Notes under the pieces: generated by a model
What the model saw: only the letters and a program-made list of their open reading frames with translations
What the model was told of the DNA's origin: nothing
The model's database searches: none
Source: Gammaproteobacteria bacterium
GTDB lineage: Bacteria; Pseudomonadota; Gammaproteobacteria; Pseudomonadales; Azotimanducaceae
NCBI GenBank assembly: GCA_030123805.1
Contig: JASJXV010000019.1
Location: forward strand, 1-34,944
DNA length: 34,944 bases
Direction of reading: 5' to 3'
Shown here: one piece after another, positions 26,163 through 34,944 of the stretch
Numbering within the stretch: the first letter of the stretch is position 1
Layout: every line of letters starts with the position of its first letter
Position numbers and translations under genes: made by a program

Positions 26163-26164
26163 GG

Positions 26165-26322
26165 CAAAATGACGGATATTTATCGGCCCGATTTCAGAAG
26201 CCATAAAAAGTGAAAGCTATCATACTGGCAGCCGGGAAAGGCAAACGTATGCGGCCCTTCACGGATACCACCGCCAAACCTTTGCTATTTGTTGGTAACC
26301 GATCATTAATCGAGCACAACGT
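26165..26322 (+). repeat. Right copy of the 158-bp amgK-end/murU-start repeat
   Basis: It begins three bases after the hsdR stop and carries a fossil amgK C-terminus (GKMTDIYRPDFRSHKK against DKMADIFRSDFRSHKK in the real gene), then the murU start. Because two of the codon changes are conservative, the copy looks like an allele from a related strain, not a freshly duplicated target. Confidence 0.95.
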
Positions 26323-26893
26323 CATAGCGCTCGTGAAAGCTGACATTATTGATCTGGTAATCAACCTGCATCATTTTGCTGACAAAATTCAATCTCATCT
26401 CGGTACCGGGGAACATCTTGGAGCGAATATACAGTACTCTCACGAAACAAAATTGTTGGATACCGCCGGAGGCATACTCAATGCTGTGGATCTGATAGGA
26501 GCTGATCCGTTCGTAGTACTTAATGCTGATATATTTACCGACTATGATTTTTCACGCCTGATCAATGCGTTCCCGCTCGAGGGAGAACCCATTCTGGGTC
26601 ATCTGGTGTTGGTCGATAACCCGGATCACCATCCAAATGGCGATTATGCGATTTCAGACAGGAAAGTTAACGGCTTGTCTCTTCTGGACCCCGATGCTGA
26701 TAAAAAACTGACCTGGAGCGGCATCAGTGTTTTGCATCCTAAGCTGTTTGATGGCCTGGCGCCTGGCAGGTCACCCCTCCGCGACCTCTTCCTTCCCGCT
26801 ATCACGGCAGGACGCATGACAGGGGAACACTTTACGGGTAGTTGGACCGATGTAGGCACACCGGAACGTCTGGACTTACTTAACAAGGCATAA
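26210..26893 (+). CDS. murU: N-acetylmuramate-1-phosphate uridylyltransferase (intact copy)
   Basis: 227 residues, matching MurU length. The nucleotide-binding opening MKAIILAAGKGKRMRPF, the metal site in LNADIFTDYDF, and GSWTDVGTPERLDLL are all present. It converts MurNAc-1-phosphate and UTP to UDP-MurNAc, completing the recycling pathway begun by AmgK. The start is GTG overlapping the TGA of a leftover amgK end. A 14-codon in-frame mini-frame from 26169 stops at that overlap and may still provide translational coupling. Residue 27 is Phe where the family motif KPLxPV has Pro, while the truncated copy keeps Pro. It now lies 3.8 kb from the amgK promoter. Confidence 0.92.
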   Translation: MKAIILAAGKGKRMRPFTDTTAKPLLFVGNRSLIEHNVIALVKADIIDLVINLHHFADKIQSHLGTGEHLGANIQYSHETKLLDTAGGILNAVDLIGADPFVVLNADIFTDYDFSRLINAFPLEGEPILGHLVLVDNPDHHPNGDYAISDRKVNGLSLLDPDADKKLTWSGISVLHPKLFDGLAPGRSPLRDLFLPAITAGRMTGEHFTGSWTDVGTPERLDLLNKA

Positions 26894-27001
26894 AATAAAC
26901 CGGAATCTGATCAACTTCCGGAAACCCGAACAATTTGCGACCAAGTCAGGAATCAATTCAGTTAGAATGTCACTTTACGCAGTCAGTCACCGGTGAGGTA
27001 C

Positions 27002-27673
27002 ATGGACTTTAAAATTGCGCCTTCTATATTATCTGCAGACTTTGCCTGTTTAGGCGATGAAGTCAGTGCCGTACTGGAAGCTGGTGCGGACATAATTCAC
27101 GTTGACGTTATGGATAACCATTATGTTCCCAATCTGACCATCGGTCCCATGATTTGCAAGGCACTACGCAACCATGGCATCAAGGCGCCTATTGATGTCC
27201 ATCTCATGGTTAAACCCGTGGATCGCATCATCGGAGATTTTATTGAAGCCGGTGCGACTTATATTACATTTCATCCCGAGGCTACCGATCACATAGATCG
27301 ATCTCTGCAACTGATCAGAAATGGCGGCTGCAAATCAGGTCTTGTATTCAATCCAACTACCGGTCTCGGCTATCTGGATTACACGATGGATAAACTGGAT
27401 ATGATACTGCTCATGTCAATCAACCCTGGCTTCGGCGGTCAGCGGTTCATTCCAGCCACGCTGGATAAACTGGAACAAGTCAGAAAGATAATAGACGCAG
27501 GTGGTAATGAGATAAGACTGGAAATCGATGGCGGTGTGAAAATTGACAATATCGCATCCATCGCAAAGGCAGGCGCCGATACTTTTGTCGCAGGTTCCGC
27601 TATCTTTGAAAGTAACGACTACGCGAAAACCATCCTTGATATGCGAAAACAGCTGGCAGGTTTGGCCAATTAG
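27002..27673 (+). CDS. rpe: Ribulose-phosphate 3-epimerase
   Basis: 223 residues, normal length. The TIM-barrel motifs are in order: [46 protein letters not shown] and LEIDGGV. It interconverts ribulose-5-phosphate and xylulose-5-phosphate in the pentose phosphate pathway. GAGGT lies 5 bases before the ATG at 27002, which decides the start over a GTG three codons earlier. It precedes trpE as in Pseudomonas, but the usual intervening gph is absent. Confidence 0.96.
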   Translation: MDFKIAPSILSADFACLGDEVSAVLEAGADIIHVDVMDNHYVPNLTIGPMICKALRNHGIKAPIDVHLMVKPVDRIIGDFIEAGATYITFHPEATDHIDRSLQLIRNGGCKSGLVFNPTTGLGYLDYTMDKLDMILLMSINPGFGGQRFIPATLDKLEQVRKIIDAGGNEIRLEIDGGVKIDNIASIAKAGADTFVAGSAIFESNDYAKTILDMRKQLAGLAN

Positions 27674-27798
27674 TGGACCAGCGCGGTGTCCTGATTGCGT
27701 ATCAATCATCCTGGCGATGGCGTATCTGATAGTCAAAAACCTTTGGCAACTTGCCACACTCGCACATCCGATAAATTATGCAACACCCTGGAGACCCG

Positions 27799-29346
27799 AT
27801 GACTCCCGACCTTTTCGCTGAACTCGCCGAACAGGGCTACAACCACATCCCTGTTACCCGAGAAGTTTTGGCCGACCTTGACACACCCCTGTCCACTTAT
27901 CTTAAGTTGGCTGACGCCCCCTATACTTACCTTCTGGAATCTGCACAGGGAGGAGAACGTTGGGGACGATATTCAATAGTCGGACTCCCCTGCCGCACAA
28001 TTCTTAAAGTTTACGGGTACAAGATTCTGGTCGAACAGGATGGAGAGATCATTGAAACCCTTGAGGTGGAAGACCCATTGAACTATATCGAAGCATTACA
28101 AAACAGGTATAGGGCGCCATCGCTGCCAGAATTGCCACTCTTCACCGGTGGTCTCGTGGGTTATTTTGGCTATGACACCATCCGCTATGTAGAAAAAAAA
28201 GTGCGTGACACGCAGCCACCTGACGACATTGGCACTCCGGATATCCTGCTGATGGTCTCCGATGATGTTATTATTTTTGACAGCCTCAGAGGTAAATTGC
28301 ACCTGGTATCTCACGTAGACCCCAAACTCGAAAACATCTATGAGAAAACGCTCGAGAAGCTGGATCGCCTGGTAACCAAATTATCCGCACCCATTCCCAG
28401 GGAAAGACGTGAGCCTGCTGCAGGTCCCTACGTGCACGAAGAAGACTTTGTCTCCAGCTATGGTAAAGATAACTTCGAGACAGATGTTGACAAGATCAAA
28501 GAGTATATTCTGGCCGGTGATGTAATGCAGGTGGTACTTGCGCAAAGGATGTCCATAACCCTTGAAGCAGATCCATTGGATCTCTATCGCGCATTAAGAT
28601 CATTGAATCCATCTCCCTATATGTACTATATGAATCTGGATGATTTTCATATCGTCAGTTCGTCACCTGAAATCCTCGCGCGCCTGGATCAAGGTAAAGT
28701 AACGGTCAGACCACTTGCAGGCACCAGAAGACGTGGTATGGATGAACAGGAAGATCTGGCTATGGAACAGGAACTCCTGGCAGATCCGAAGGAAATCGCC
28801 GAACATTTGATGTTGATTGATCTGGGCCGGAACGATATCGGCCGTGTCTGCGAGATTGGTAGCGTGGAGGTAAAAGAGATGATGACAGTGGAACGTTATT
28901 CCCACGTAATGCACATCGCATCCCACGTAACTGGCACCATCCGACCCGACATGCATGCCATGGATCTGTTAAGAGCCACATTACCCGTAGGTACCCTCAG
29001 TGGTGCTCCCAAGATCAGAGCAATGCAAATTATCGATGAACTGGAACCAGTGAAGCGGGGTATATTCGGTGGCGCAGTGGGTTATCTGTCCTGGGACGGC
29101 AATATGGACACGGCGATTGCCATTCGTACCGCCGTCATCAAACAGAACAAGTTATATATACAAGCCGGTGCTGGCATCGTGGCGGACTCTATACCCAGGT
29201 TGGAGTGGAAGGAGACCATCAACAAGGCAAGAGCCATATTCAGGGCTGCTGCAATGGCAGAGGGGGGACTAAATCATGAACCTGATGCGCAGGAAAATCC
29301 TCGCACCCGCGACAAAAATGCACCCCGCAACATCATTGCAAAGTGA
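27799..29346 (+). CDS. trpE: Anthranilate synthase component I
   Basis: 515 residues. The N-terminal domain carries the tryptophan-binding LLES near residue 45. The chorismate-binding catalytic domain shows [37 protein letters not shown] and [11 protein letters not shown]. It makes anthranilate from chorismate with ammonia from TrpG. GGAG lies 7 bases before the ATG at 27799, preferred to one seven codons earlier. The 125 bases after rpe contain no attenuator-type leader that I could support. About 35 C-terminal residues after the catalytic domain are polar and probably disordered. Confidence 0.96.
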   Translation: MTPDLFAELAEQGYNHIPVTREVLADLDTPLSTYLKLADAPYTYLLESAQGGERWGRYSIVGLPCRTILKVYGYKILVEQDGEIIETLEVEDPLNYIEALQNRYRAPSLPELPLFTGGLVGYFGYDTIRYVEKKVRDTQPPDDIGTPDILLMVSDDVIIFDSLRGKLHLVSHVDPKLENIYEKTLEKLDRLVTKLSAPIPRERREPAAGPYVHEEDFVSSYGKDNFETDVDKIKEYILAGDVMQVVLAQRMSITLEADPLDLYRALRSLNPSPYMYYMNLDDFHIVSSSPEILARLDQGKVTVRPLAGTRRRGMDEQEDLAMEQELLADPKEIAEHLMLIDLGRNDIGRVCEIGSVEVKEMMTVERYSHVMHIASHVTGTIRPDMHAMDLLRATLPVGTLSGAPKIRAMQIIDELEPVKRGIFGGAVGYLSWDGNMDTAIAIRTAVIKQNKLYIQAGAGIVADSIPRLEWKETINKARAIFRAAAMAEGGLNHEPDAQENPRTRDKNAPRNIIAK

Positions 29347-29397
29347 TGCGCCGGGTGACGGTTTTGACAAACGATTTAGAGAACAAGGGCACCATAC

Positions 29398-29991
29398 ATG
29401 CTGTTAATGATCGATAACTACGATTCGTTTACCTTTAACGTTTACCAGTATCTGGGGGAACTTGGGCAACAAGTCGAAGTGTTCCGGAATGATGAAATCA
29501 CCCTGGCTGAAATTGAGCGATTGGATCCGGAGATGATTGTGATTTCTCCCGGTCCGTGTACTCCCAATGAGGCAGGTATCTCGATGAAAACCATTGCGTA
29601 TTTCGGGGATAAGCTTCCTATCCTGGGCATCTGTCTCGGCCACCAAAGCATCGGTCAGGTTTTCGGTGCACGGATCATCAGAGCAAAACGCGTTATGCAC
29701 GGTAAGACCTCGATGATCTGGCACAATAGCCAGAGCCTATTCAAGGGGCTTGAAAATCCTTTTGAAGCAACACGGTATCACTCTCTGGTGATAGATCCGT
29801 CCGGTTTCCCGGATTGCCTGGAAATTACTGCATGGACAGAAACCAGTGAGGGCGAAATCGATGAAATCATGGCAGTGAAACATCGAGAGCTGCAGATAGA
29901 GGGAGTACAATTTCACCCTGAGTCCATCCTGACTATACAGGGCCATGATTTACTCAGGAACTTTTTGCATGATGCCAGGAAATCAGGATAA
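29398..29991 (+). CDS. trpG: Anthranilate synthase component II (glutamine amidotransferase)
   Basis: 197 residues. [19 protein letters not shown] opens the class I amidotransferase domain. The nucleophile Cys is in [10 protein letters not shown], and the His/Glu pair in [10 protein letters not shown]. It supplies ammonia to TrpE, and related PabA-type enzymes can also serve p-aminobenzoate synthase. It starts 51 bases after trpE and is followed after 4 bases by trpD. Confidence 0.96.
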   Translation: MLLMIDNYDSFTFNVYQYLGELGQQVEVFRNDEITLAEIERLDPEMIVISPGPCTPNEAGISMKTIAYFGDKLPILGICLGHQSIGQVFGARIIRAKRVMHGKTSMIWHNSQSLFKGLENPFEATRYHSLVIDPSGFPDCLEITAWTETSEGEIDEIMAVKHRELQIEGVQFHPESILTIQGHDLLRNFLHDARKSG

Positions 29992-29995
29992 CGAT

Positions 29996-31021
29996 ATGGA
30001 TATGCCGACTGCGATTAATATGGCGGTAGCTGGGCAGAATCTCTCACGGGAGGAGATGACCCGGGTCATGCAGCTTATCATGACCGGCAAGTCCACCGAC
30101 GCTCAGACCGGGGGATTTCTGGTCGCTCTGCGAATGAAAGGTGAAACGGTCAATGAAATCCTGGGGGCAGCTCAGGTTATGCGTTCTCTAGCCACTAGCG
30201 TCGAGGTATCCAAGGAGAACCTGGTTGATACCTGTGGCACCGGCGGTAGCGGTTCAGGAAAATTTAACGTTTCTACAGCCAGCGCCATAGTCACTGCGGC
30301 GGCCGGAGCCAGGGTTGCCAAACACGGCAATCGGGCAGCTTCAAGTAAGGTCGGCAGTGCCGATCTGTTAGAAGCAGCAGGCGTTAACTTGGATTTAACT
30401 CCGGAACAGGTCGCTCGATGCATTGAATCGGTGGGTGTTGGTTTTTTGTTTGCAGTCAACTACCACACAGCTATGAAATACGCTATCGGTCCCAGAAAGG
30501 AGATGGCCATTCGCACCATATTCAACCTACTTGGGCCGCTGACCAATCCGGCTGGTGCGCCGAATCAGGTATTAGGTGTATTCGACCGCAAATGGGTCAG
30601 GCCGTTGGCGGAGGTATTGAAAATGCTGGGCAGCAAACATGTTCTGGTCGTGCATTCGGACGACGATCTGGATGAGATTAGTATCTCGGCAACTACTCAT
30701 ATAGCAGAGCTCAAAGACGATGAGATCACGGAGTACATTGTCTCTCCAGAAGACTTTGGGTTGCATCGAGCCAGCCTAAGCGATCTCGTTGTCGATACAG
30801 CAGAGGAAAGCCTGGAAATGACCAACAAGGCGCTTAGCGGCGACGGAGGAGCGGCTACTGATATTGTATTGCTCAATGCCGGTGCCGCCATATATGCAGC
30901 TAATTGCTGCGATACGCTCTCCCGGGGAGTTGCAATGGCTCAGGATGCGATTGCCACAGGATTAGCAACCGAGAAATTGAAACAGTTGGTTGACTTCAGT
31001 GAACATATGAATGTCGCATGA
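29996..31021 (+). CDS. trpD: Anthranilate phosphoribosyltransferase
   Basis: 341 residues. The phosphoribosyl-pyrophosphate loop [17 protein letters not shown], then [19 protein letters not shown] and [11 protein letters not shown], are the family signatures. It joins anthranilate and PRPP. AGGA 7 bases before the ATG at 29996 fixes the start, and an ATG 17 codons earlier would overlap trpG. The stop overlaps the trpC ATG (ATGA). Confidence 0.96.
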   Translation: MDMPTAINMAVAGQNLSREEMTRVMQLIMTGKSTDAQTGGFLVALRMKGETVNEILGAAQVMRSLATSVEVSKENLVDTCGTGGSGSGKFNVSTASAIVTAAAGARVAKHGNRAASSKVGSADLLEAAGVNLDLTPEQVARCIESVGVGFLFAVNYHTAMKYAIGPRKEMAIRTIFNLLGPLTNPAGAPNQVLGVFDRKWVRPLAEVLKMLGSKHVLVVHSDDDLDEISISATTHIAELKDDEITEYIVSPEDFGLHRASLSDLVVDTAEESLEMTNKALSGDGGAATDIVLLNAGAAIYAANCCDTLSRGVAMAQDAIATGLATEKLKQLVDFSEHMNVA

Positions 31022-31812
31022 ATAGGCCAACTATTCTGCAGAAAATCCTGGACCGAAAACAGGTGGAGGTGGCCGAACGCAGACAGCAGTTACCTTTGGA
31101 AGAATTGAGAGATGCCATTGATGCTGCCGGGAACATCAGGGGATTTGTGAATGCAATTGAGACTCAAATCCGCCAGGGCCAACCGGCCGTTATCGCGGAA
31201 ATTAAGAAGGCTTCACCCAGCAAAGGTGTAATAAGGAAGGACTTCTTCCCCGCACAAATAGCTGCAAGTTATCAATCCGGTGGCGCCACCTGCCTCTCTG
31301 TGCTTACTGACGTGGATTTCTTTCAGGGTGCTGACAGCTACCTGAAAGAAGCCAGAGACCATTGTGATCTGCCGGTTCTACGCAAGGACTTCACCATCGA
31401 TCCGTATCAGGTGTATGAAGCAAGACTGCTGGGGGCTGATTGCATTTTGTTGATAGTCTCAGCTCTACACCGGAATCAACTTAAAGAGCTATATGAGCTG
31501 GCTCTTGGCCTGGGTCTTGACGTGCTGCTGGAAGTGCATGATGCCAGTGAACTGGCAAACGCCCTGCAACTAGAACCCCGACTGATCGGCGTAAACAATC
31601 GCGATCTGCATACTTTCCAGACCAATCTCTCGACAACCTGGGACCTGCTACCTGAAATCAGCCAGGAGATTCTGGTGGTCACTGAAAGCGGCATACGAAC
31701 GAAAGAGGATGTGAAACAGATGCGTGACAGGGGTGTTATGTCTTTTCTGGTAGGTGAAGCGTTTTTGAGTGCTGATTCCCCGGGTGAGAAACTGCAGCAG
31801 CTATTTTTTTAA
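31018..31812 (+). CDS. trpC: Indole-3-glycerol phosphate synthase
   Basis: 264 residues, a single-function enzyme without a fused TrpF domain. [39 protein letters not shown] and VVTESGI cover the (beta/alpha)8 active site. It closes the indole ring from CdRP. The ATG overlaps the trpD stop, so trpG-D-C form a tightly coupled block. trpF, trpB and trpA are not in the window. Confidence 0.96.
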   Translation: MNRPTILQKILDRKQVEVAERRQQLPLEELRDAIDAAGNIRGFVNAIETQIRQGQPAVIAEIKKASPSKGVIRKDFFPAQIAASYQSGGATCLSVLTDVDFFQGADSYLKEARDHCDLPVLRKDFTIDPYQVYEARLLGADCILLIVSALHRNQLKELYELALGLGLDVLLEVHDASELANALQLEPRLIGVNNRDLHTFQTNLSTTWDLLPEISQEILVVTESGIRTKEDVKQMRDRGVMSFLVGEAFLSADSPGEKLQQLFF

Positions 31813-31824
31813 AACTGAAGTCCT

Positions 31825-31858
31825 GGAGTCTGTCGGACTGAGGTGTCCGACAGACTCC
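31825..31858. terminator. Bidirectional terminator between trpC and crp
   Basis: A perfect 14-bp stem (GGAGTCTGTCGGAC and its complement) around a 6-base loop fills the 49-base gap between the two convergent genes. A run of seven T precedes it on the plus strand side, which on the minus strand gives a short A-rich context. It would stop the trp transcript just after trpC and the crp transcript just after its stop. Confidence 0.85.
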
Positions 31859-31861
31859 TTA

Positions 31862-32497
31862 CTATCGCGTTCCGAACACCACCATTGTCTTGCCTTTGAC
31901 CGAAACCAGCCCTTGATCTACCAGTGTTTTCAAAACGCGCCCCACCATTTCCCTTGAGCAACCTACAATCCGGCCGATTTCCTGGCGCGTAATCTTGATC
32001 TGCATACCATCCGGATGCGTTATCGCATCCGGCTCTTTGCTCAAGTCCAACAGCGTCCTGGCAACCCGACCGGTAACATCAAGAAATGCCAAATCACCCA
32101 CCTTCTGGGTGGTCTTCTCCAGTCTATCGACAAGTTGACTGCTGATGGCATAAAGCATAGAGCTGTCCTTGACCGCCAGCTCTGCAAACTTGGCATAACT
32201 GACCTCAGCGACTTCACAATCTGTTTTGGCTTTCACCCATGCAGTACGAATATCTTCACCGAATAAGCCCATTTCACCGATAAAATCACCCTCATTCAAA
32301 TACGCAACGATGATTTCCTTGCCATGCTCATCCTCGATAAATACCGTTACCGAACCACGGGTAATGTAATACAGGGATTTACTTTCTTCGCCGGCAATAA
32401 TAATGGTGTTATTGCGGGTGTAGCGTCGCCTGTGCGCGGCTGCAAGAAAGGCTTCCAGGTTCTCAATTTTTGGTGTATTGAGCGACAGACTTACCAT
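31862..32497 (-). CDS. vfr: cAMP receptor protein, Vfr-type
   Basis: 211 residues. The cyclic-nucleotide-binding domain contains [20 protein letters not shown], in which Arg is kept but the usual Ser of the phosphate cassette is Thr. The long C-helix ([20 protein letters not shown]) and the helix-turn-helix [20 protein letters not shown] follow. The second half is nearly superimposable on P. aeruginosa Vfr, including [12 protein letters not shown] at the end. It binds cAMP and controls transcription at TGTGA-type sites. The gene is convergent with trpC and divergent from the OsmC gene, a conserved neighbourhood (crp-yhfA in E. coli). Confidence 0.94.
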   Translation of the reverse strand: MVSLSLNTPKIENLEAFLAAAHRRRYTRNNTIIIAGEESKSLYYITRGSVTVFIEDEHGKEIIVAYLNEGDFIGEMGLFGEDIRTAWVKAKTDCEVAEVSYAKFAELAVKDSSMLYAISSQLVDRLEKTTQKVGDLAFLDVTGRVARTLLDLSKEPDAITHPDGMQIKITRQEIGRIVGCSREMVGRVLKTLVDQGLVSVKGKTMVVFGTR

Positions 32498-32957
32498 TTT
32501 CGGTGTTGGATCCTCGACCTTTGGGACTGAATGTCGACCCTATCCGTGGGCGAACACACTGGAAACTAGCATATTTACAGCATATATGCGATTTTCTGGC
32601 TGGGGCCGCTACAGGTGCATTCGATTTGCCCTTAAAAACCAAACAACCAGAGCATCCCTAACCGGTTGTCTTGTATCGTGTATCCTGCTTCTCGCAGTCC
32701 TTGTCATGATACCTGCTACAAGGCTTTTAAGTAACTTCTATCTAACTATCATGTCATTCCATATCCTTTATCGGAATGGATTCAAGGGTTATTTCAGAAT
32801 CCAACAGAGTGAGAGCAGGCTGTTGCCAGCGCCACACACCAGCATAATAACACCCCAAAACCTGTGGCTTACATGGTATCCTTCATTACTATTGTAACCG
32901 GATCAAAACGGTACCATAAGATATTAATATCAAACTCAGAGAGTTGCTAATACGGGT
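32498..32957. other. 460-bp divergent intergenic region between vfr and osmC
   Basis: No supported gene. A 103-codon plus-strand frame from 32586 has one hydrophobic stretch but no ribosome site. An AT-rich segment just before the OsmC gene (TTGTAA about 19 bases before TAAGAT) may be its promoter. No convincing TGTGA-N6-TCACA site for vfr self-control was found by eye. Confidence 0.5.
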
Positions 32958-33377
32958 ATGAAAATCAGGATAAAATGGGTCGACAATGCGATGTTCCTGG
33001 GGGAGACCGAGAGCAACCATGTGGTTGTTATGGACGGACCAGCGGATAGCGGCGGTCGAAATATGGGACCCCGACCCATGGAGATGATGCTAACAGGGTT
33101 GGGTGGGTGCACTGCATTTGATGTTGTCAATATACTTAAAAAATCCAGGCAGCAGGTATCTGATTGCGTCGCAGAGATCAGCGCAGAAAGGTCGGATGAG
33201 ATACCTGCGGTATTCACCGATATTCATATTCATTTTGTCTTAAAAGGGAAAAATCTCAAAGACTCGCAAGTGAGAAAAGCTATTCGCCTATCTGCTGACA
33301 AATACTGTTCGGCATCTATCATGCTGGTACGAGGTGGAGTGAATATTACCCATGATTATGAGATTTTGGAGGATTGA
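32958..33377 (+). CDS. OsmC/Ohr family protein (YhfA-like)
   Basis: 139 residues. The two family cysteines are at GGCTAFDVV (about residue 51) and KYCSASIML (about 118), with a typical RNMGPRPMEMMLTGLGGCT run around the first. OsmC-type proteins reduce organic peroxides through this cysteine pair; YhfA itself has no proven substrate. The gene is divergent from vfr, as yhfA is from crp in E. coli. A weak ACGGGT site precedes the ATG. Confidence 0.88.
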   Translation: MKIRIKWVDNAMFLGETESNHVVVMDGPADSGGRNMGPRPMEMMLTGLGGCTAFDVVNILKKSRQQVSDCVAEISAERSDEIPAVFTDIHIHFVLKGKNLKDSQVRKAIRLSADKYCSASIMLVRGGVNITHDYEILED

Positions 33378-33452
33378 GATAAAAAGAACCTCTGATTCGA
33401 CCTCAATTTAGTCCACATATCAACACTACATATCCCCGGATTCACAATTAAT

Positions 33453-34199
33453 TTGACCATGACCAACCATTCTGAGCAGCCATACAACCTGACGAGATCT
33501 CTCGGCTTAAATGCATTTCAGGTTTTTGCAGCGAATTCCGACGCAGGCTTGCAAGCTGCCGCGCATTATCTGAACGCAAAGTACGATACGACTTTTCTTA
33601 TCGGTTTGCTTGAAGAAACAGCGGATCTGATCGGCGCCAAAGTTCTTAACATAGCATCTGAGCAGTATGATCCACTCGGCACCAGTGTCGCATTACTACT
33701 TGCGGATGAGGGACATCCCGGACCTTCACAACAACTCAGAACCAATAGCCTACTCGGTCATCTGGACAAGAGTCACCTAACCGTGCATACCTATCCCCAA
33801 TTACATCTGGATACAGGACTCTGCAGTTTACGGCTTGATCTGGATCTGGCAACTTGCGGCGCTGTCTCACCTCTGGAAACTTTGCCTTTACTGTTTACGC
33901 ACATAACTTGCGACGTGGCGACCATAGACTTTCGTATTCGTGGCTATCAACCATCAGGCACCGGGCGTCTTGAATTTGGTTCTAATGAGGTGGCATCTAT
34001 CTCGGACTATCTACCTGCGATCTGTAAGAAACACTACCTTATCAACGAAATAAATGTTCCGGAGGTGTTGTTCTACCACACGCGAATGATGAGAAGAAAT
34101 ATAAACCCGGTTAATCATATGCTGCCATCTGATGAGCGGATGCAATTGTCCCGCTTGGAGAACCTGGAGAAGCACCTCAATTTGCTCTACAGAGGCTGA
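33453..34199 (+). CDS. speD: S-adenosylmethionine decarboxylase, proenzyme
   Basis: 248 residues of the E. coli-type class 1A enzyme. The self-cleavage site is HLDKSHLTVHTYP, with Ser107 becoming the pyruvoyl group. The catalytic Cys is in LATCGAVSPL, followed by VATIDFRIRGYQPSG. It makes the aminopropyl donor for spermidine. Similarity to the E. coli protein runs over the full length. No strong ribosome site was seen, and the ATG two codons inside is an alternative start. Confidence 0.93.
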   Translation: MTMTNHSEQPYNLTRSLGLNAFQVFAANSDAGLQAAAHYLNAKYDTTFLIGLLEETADLIGAKVLNIASEQYDPLGTSVALLLADEGHPGPSQQLRTNSLLGHLDKSHLTVHTYPQLHLDTGLCSLRLDLDLATCGAVSPLETLPLLFTHITCDVATIDFRIRGYQPSGTGRLEFGSNEVASISDYLPAICKKHYLINEINVPEVLFYHTRMMRRNINPVNHMLPSDERMQLSRLENLEKHLNLLYRG

Positions 34200-34294
34200 T
34201 GGTCAGGGCGCAGGTGCGCTCAGACTACCGGTGGAACCATTAAGGAACCTCAGGAATCCGGCTAATGGCGGGAGCTGCTGAAGGGATCTCAGTT

Positions 34295-34936
34295 CTATAA
34301 ACGGTAAGTGGAGAATGTCATCAGTCGCGAGAAACCGCGCATCAAACTCTTCACAGCGGCGGGTAATTCCACCCCCCCTGCGTCCCTGGCAATGGTCGCG
34401 TGTTTTCTTTCGTCCAGCTTCATCTGTGACAGGATGGCACGCCCCTCAAGATCCGCTTGCGGTAATTTCTCAATATAATCTTCAAGATGTTCGCATACCA
34501 GATCTTCGGTTGCGGCGAGAAATCCCAGGTTATATCTGTCACCAATGAGCCCCGCTACCATCCCTGTTGTGAATGCTGCCATATACCAGAGAGGATTGAG
34601 ATAACTGGTATGTCCATCAAGTTCTTCGATACGCGCTTCGCACCACGCCAGATGGTCAATTTCTTCCTGGGATGCCTGATTCATGGTCTGCTCCAGCTCG
34701 GCGGATTTTGCGGCTAGAGCCTGACCCTGGTACAAGGCTTGTGCACAAACCTCGCCACTGTGATTCACGCGCATGAGTCTTACTGACCGTGCGGCTTCCT
34801 GGTTCGACAAGATGGATTTTTCGACATCCCCTGCCGGTGATAGCCGGGTTTTTGTAGTTATGCCCCCAGCAACGCTCTTCACAGCCAGATCGACCTGTAC
34901 GATTAATTTGTCCAGCATCGAAAGTGGTGCTCTCAT
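34295..34936 (-). CDS. coq7: 3-demethoxyubiquinol 3-hydroxylase
   Basis: 213 residues of the Coq7/UbiF-replacing di-iron family. The carboxylate/His ligands are visible in NHSGEVCAQALYQGQ, QEEIDHLAWCEARI, EDLVCEHLEDY and LDERKHATIA, the paired ExxH arrangement. It hydroxylates the ring of demethoxyubiquinol in ubiquinone synthesis at the inner membrane. The ATG at 34936 is only 8 bases from the window edge, so the upstream site cannot be judged. An ATG six codons inside is also possible. The 95-base gap to speD, which is convergent, shows no strong terminator. Confidence 0.93.
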   Translation of the reverse strand: MRAPLSMLDKLIVQVDLAVKSVAGGITTKTRLSPAGDVEKSILSNQEAARSVRLMRVNHSGEVCAQALYQGQALAAKSAELEQTMNQASQEEIDHLAWCEARIEELDGHTSYLNPLWYMAAFTTGMVAGLIGDRYNLGFLAATEDLVCEHLEDYIEKLPQADLEGRAILSQMKLDERKHATIARDAGGVELPAAVKSLMRGFSRLMTFSTYRL

Positions 34937-34944
34937 GCGTTGGT

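Larger units (their letters stand above)
22491..26164. other. Inserted decayed type I restriction-modification island
   Basis: The 3.7 kb between the two amgK-murU repeats encodes, in order, an unassigned block, remnants of hsdM, an open hsdS, a Fic-domain gene, a small antisense gene and remnants of hsdR. The gene order hsdM-hsdS-fic-hsdR is typical of accessory type I loci. No integrase, transposase or tRNA end is visible, so exchange by homologous recombination at the flanks is more likely than site-specific integration (inference). Both catalytic subunits carry large internal deletions. Confidence 0.85.

Noticed and set aside
22333-26322. Site-specific integration or IS-mediated target duplication
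   Set aside because: The flanking repeat is long, coding and about 9% diverged, and no integrase, transposase or inverted ends are present.
27719-27822. Short frame with two Trp codons before trpE, resembling a trp leader peptide
   Set aside because: The Trp codons are not adjacent, the frame runs deep into trpE, and no attenuator hairpin with a U-run was found.
32586-32897. 103-codon plus-strand frame with a hydrophobic segment between vfr and osmC
   Set aside because: No ribosome site, odd composition and no recognised family; treated as chance opening in a non-coding divergent region.
1-34944. CRISPR array
   Set aside because: No set of regularly spaced short repeats was seen anywhere in the window.

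Overview
The window reads as a chromosomal segment of a gammaproteobacterium. Several housekeeping clusters have gammaproteobacterial order: rpsU-(yqeY)-dnaG-rpoD with a tRNA-Ile(CAU); lptD-surA-pdxA-rsmA-apaH; a Vfr-type crp divergent from an OsmC gene; rpe-trpEGDC; and amgK/murU. The last pair and the Vfr-like CRP point to the Pseudomonas/Cellvibrio/Pseudohongiella side of the class. This placement comes from gene content only; genus is not assigned.

Layout: 1-5205 holds accessory metabolism: a DppA-type D-aminopeptidase cut by the window edge, a secreted serine hydrolase, an exported PafA-like phosphatase, a PhzF-family enzyme and one unknown protein. 5206-5353 is a probable RAYT/MITE-type remnant. 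5354-10385 is tRNA-Ile2, rpoD, dnaG, yqeY and rpsU, read leftward. 10576-12502 is tsaD-folB-folK, read rightward. 12534-14398 is a pteridine-reductase-like SDR and cca, read leftward. 14762-21257 is the leftward envelope/RNA operon apaH-rsmA-pdxA-surA-lptD. 21338-26893 is amgK and murU, split by an inserted island. 27002-31812 is rpe and trpE-G-D-C. 31862-34936 is crp/vfr, osmC, speD and coq7.

The most unusual region is 22333-26322. A decayed type I restriction-modification locus sits between amgK and murU. A 158-bp segment covering the end of amgK and the start of murU is present on both sides of it, with 14 mismatches. The left copy of murU is truncated; the right copy is complete. Inside the island, hsdM and hsdR have each lost most of their coding sequence, while hsdS and a Fic-domain gene are open and look intact. 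A previously unremarkable 59-codon gene runs antisense to the fic 3' end. It has an extended -10 promoter placed so that its mRNA would be leaderless, and it carries a motif resembling the inhibitory motif of Fic antitoxins. The working model, which is inference, is that a Fic toxin and its antitoxin have outlived the restriction system that carried them.

The rest is mostly ordinary core genome, with some gene absences (apaG, gph, plsY) and a structured rpsU-yqeY intergenic region that deserve a look.
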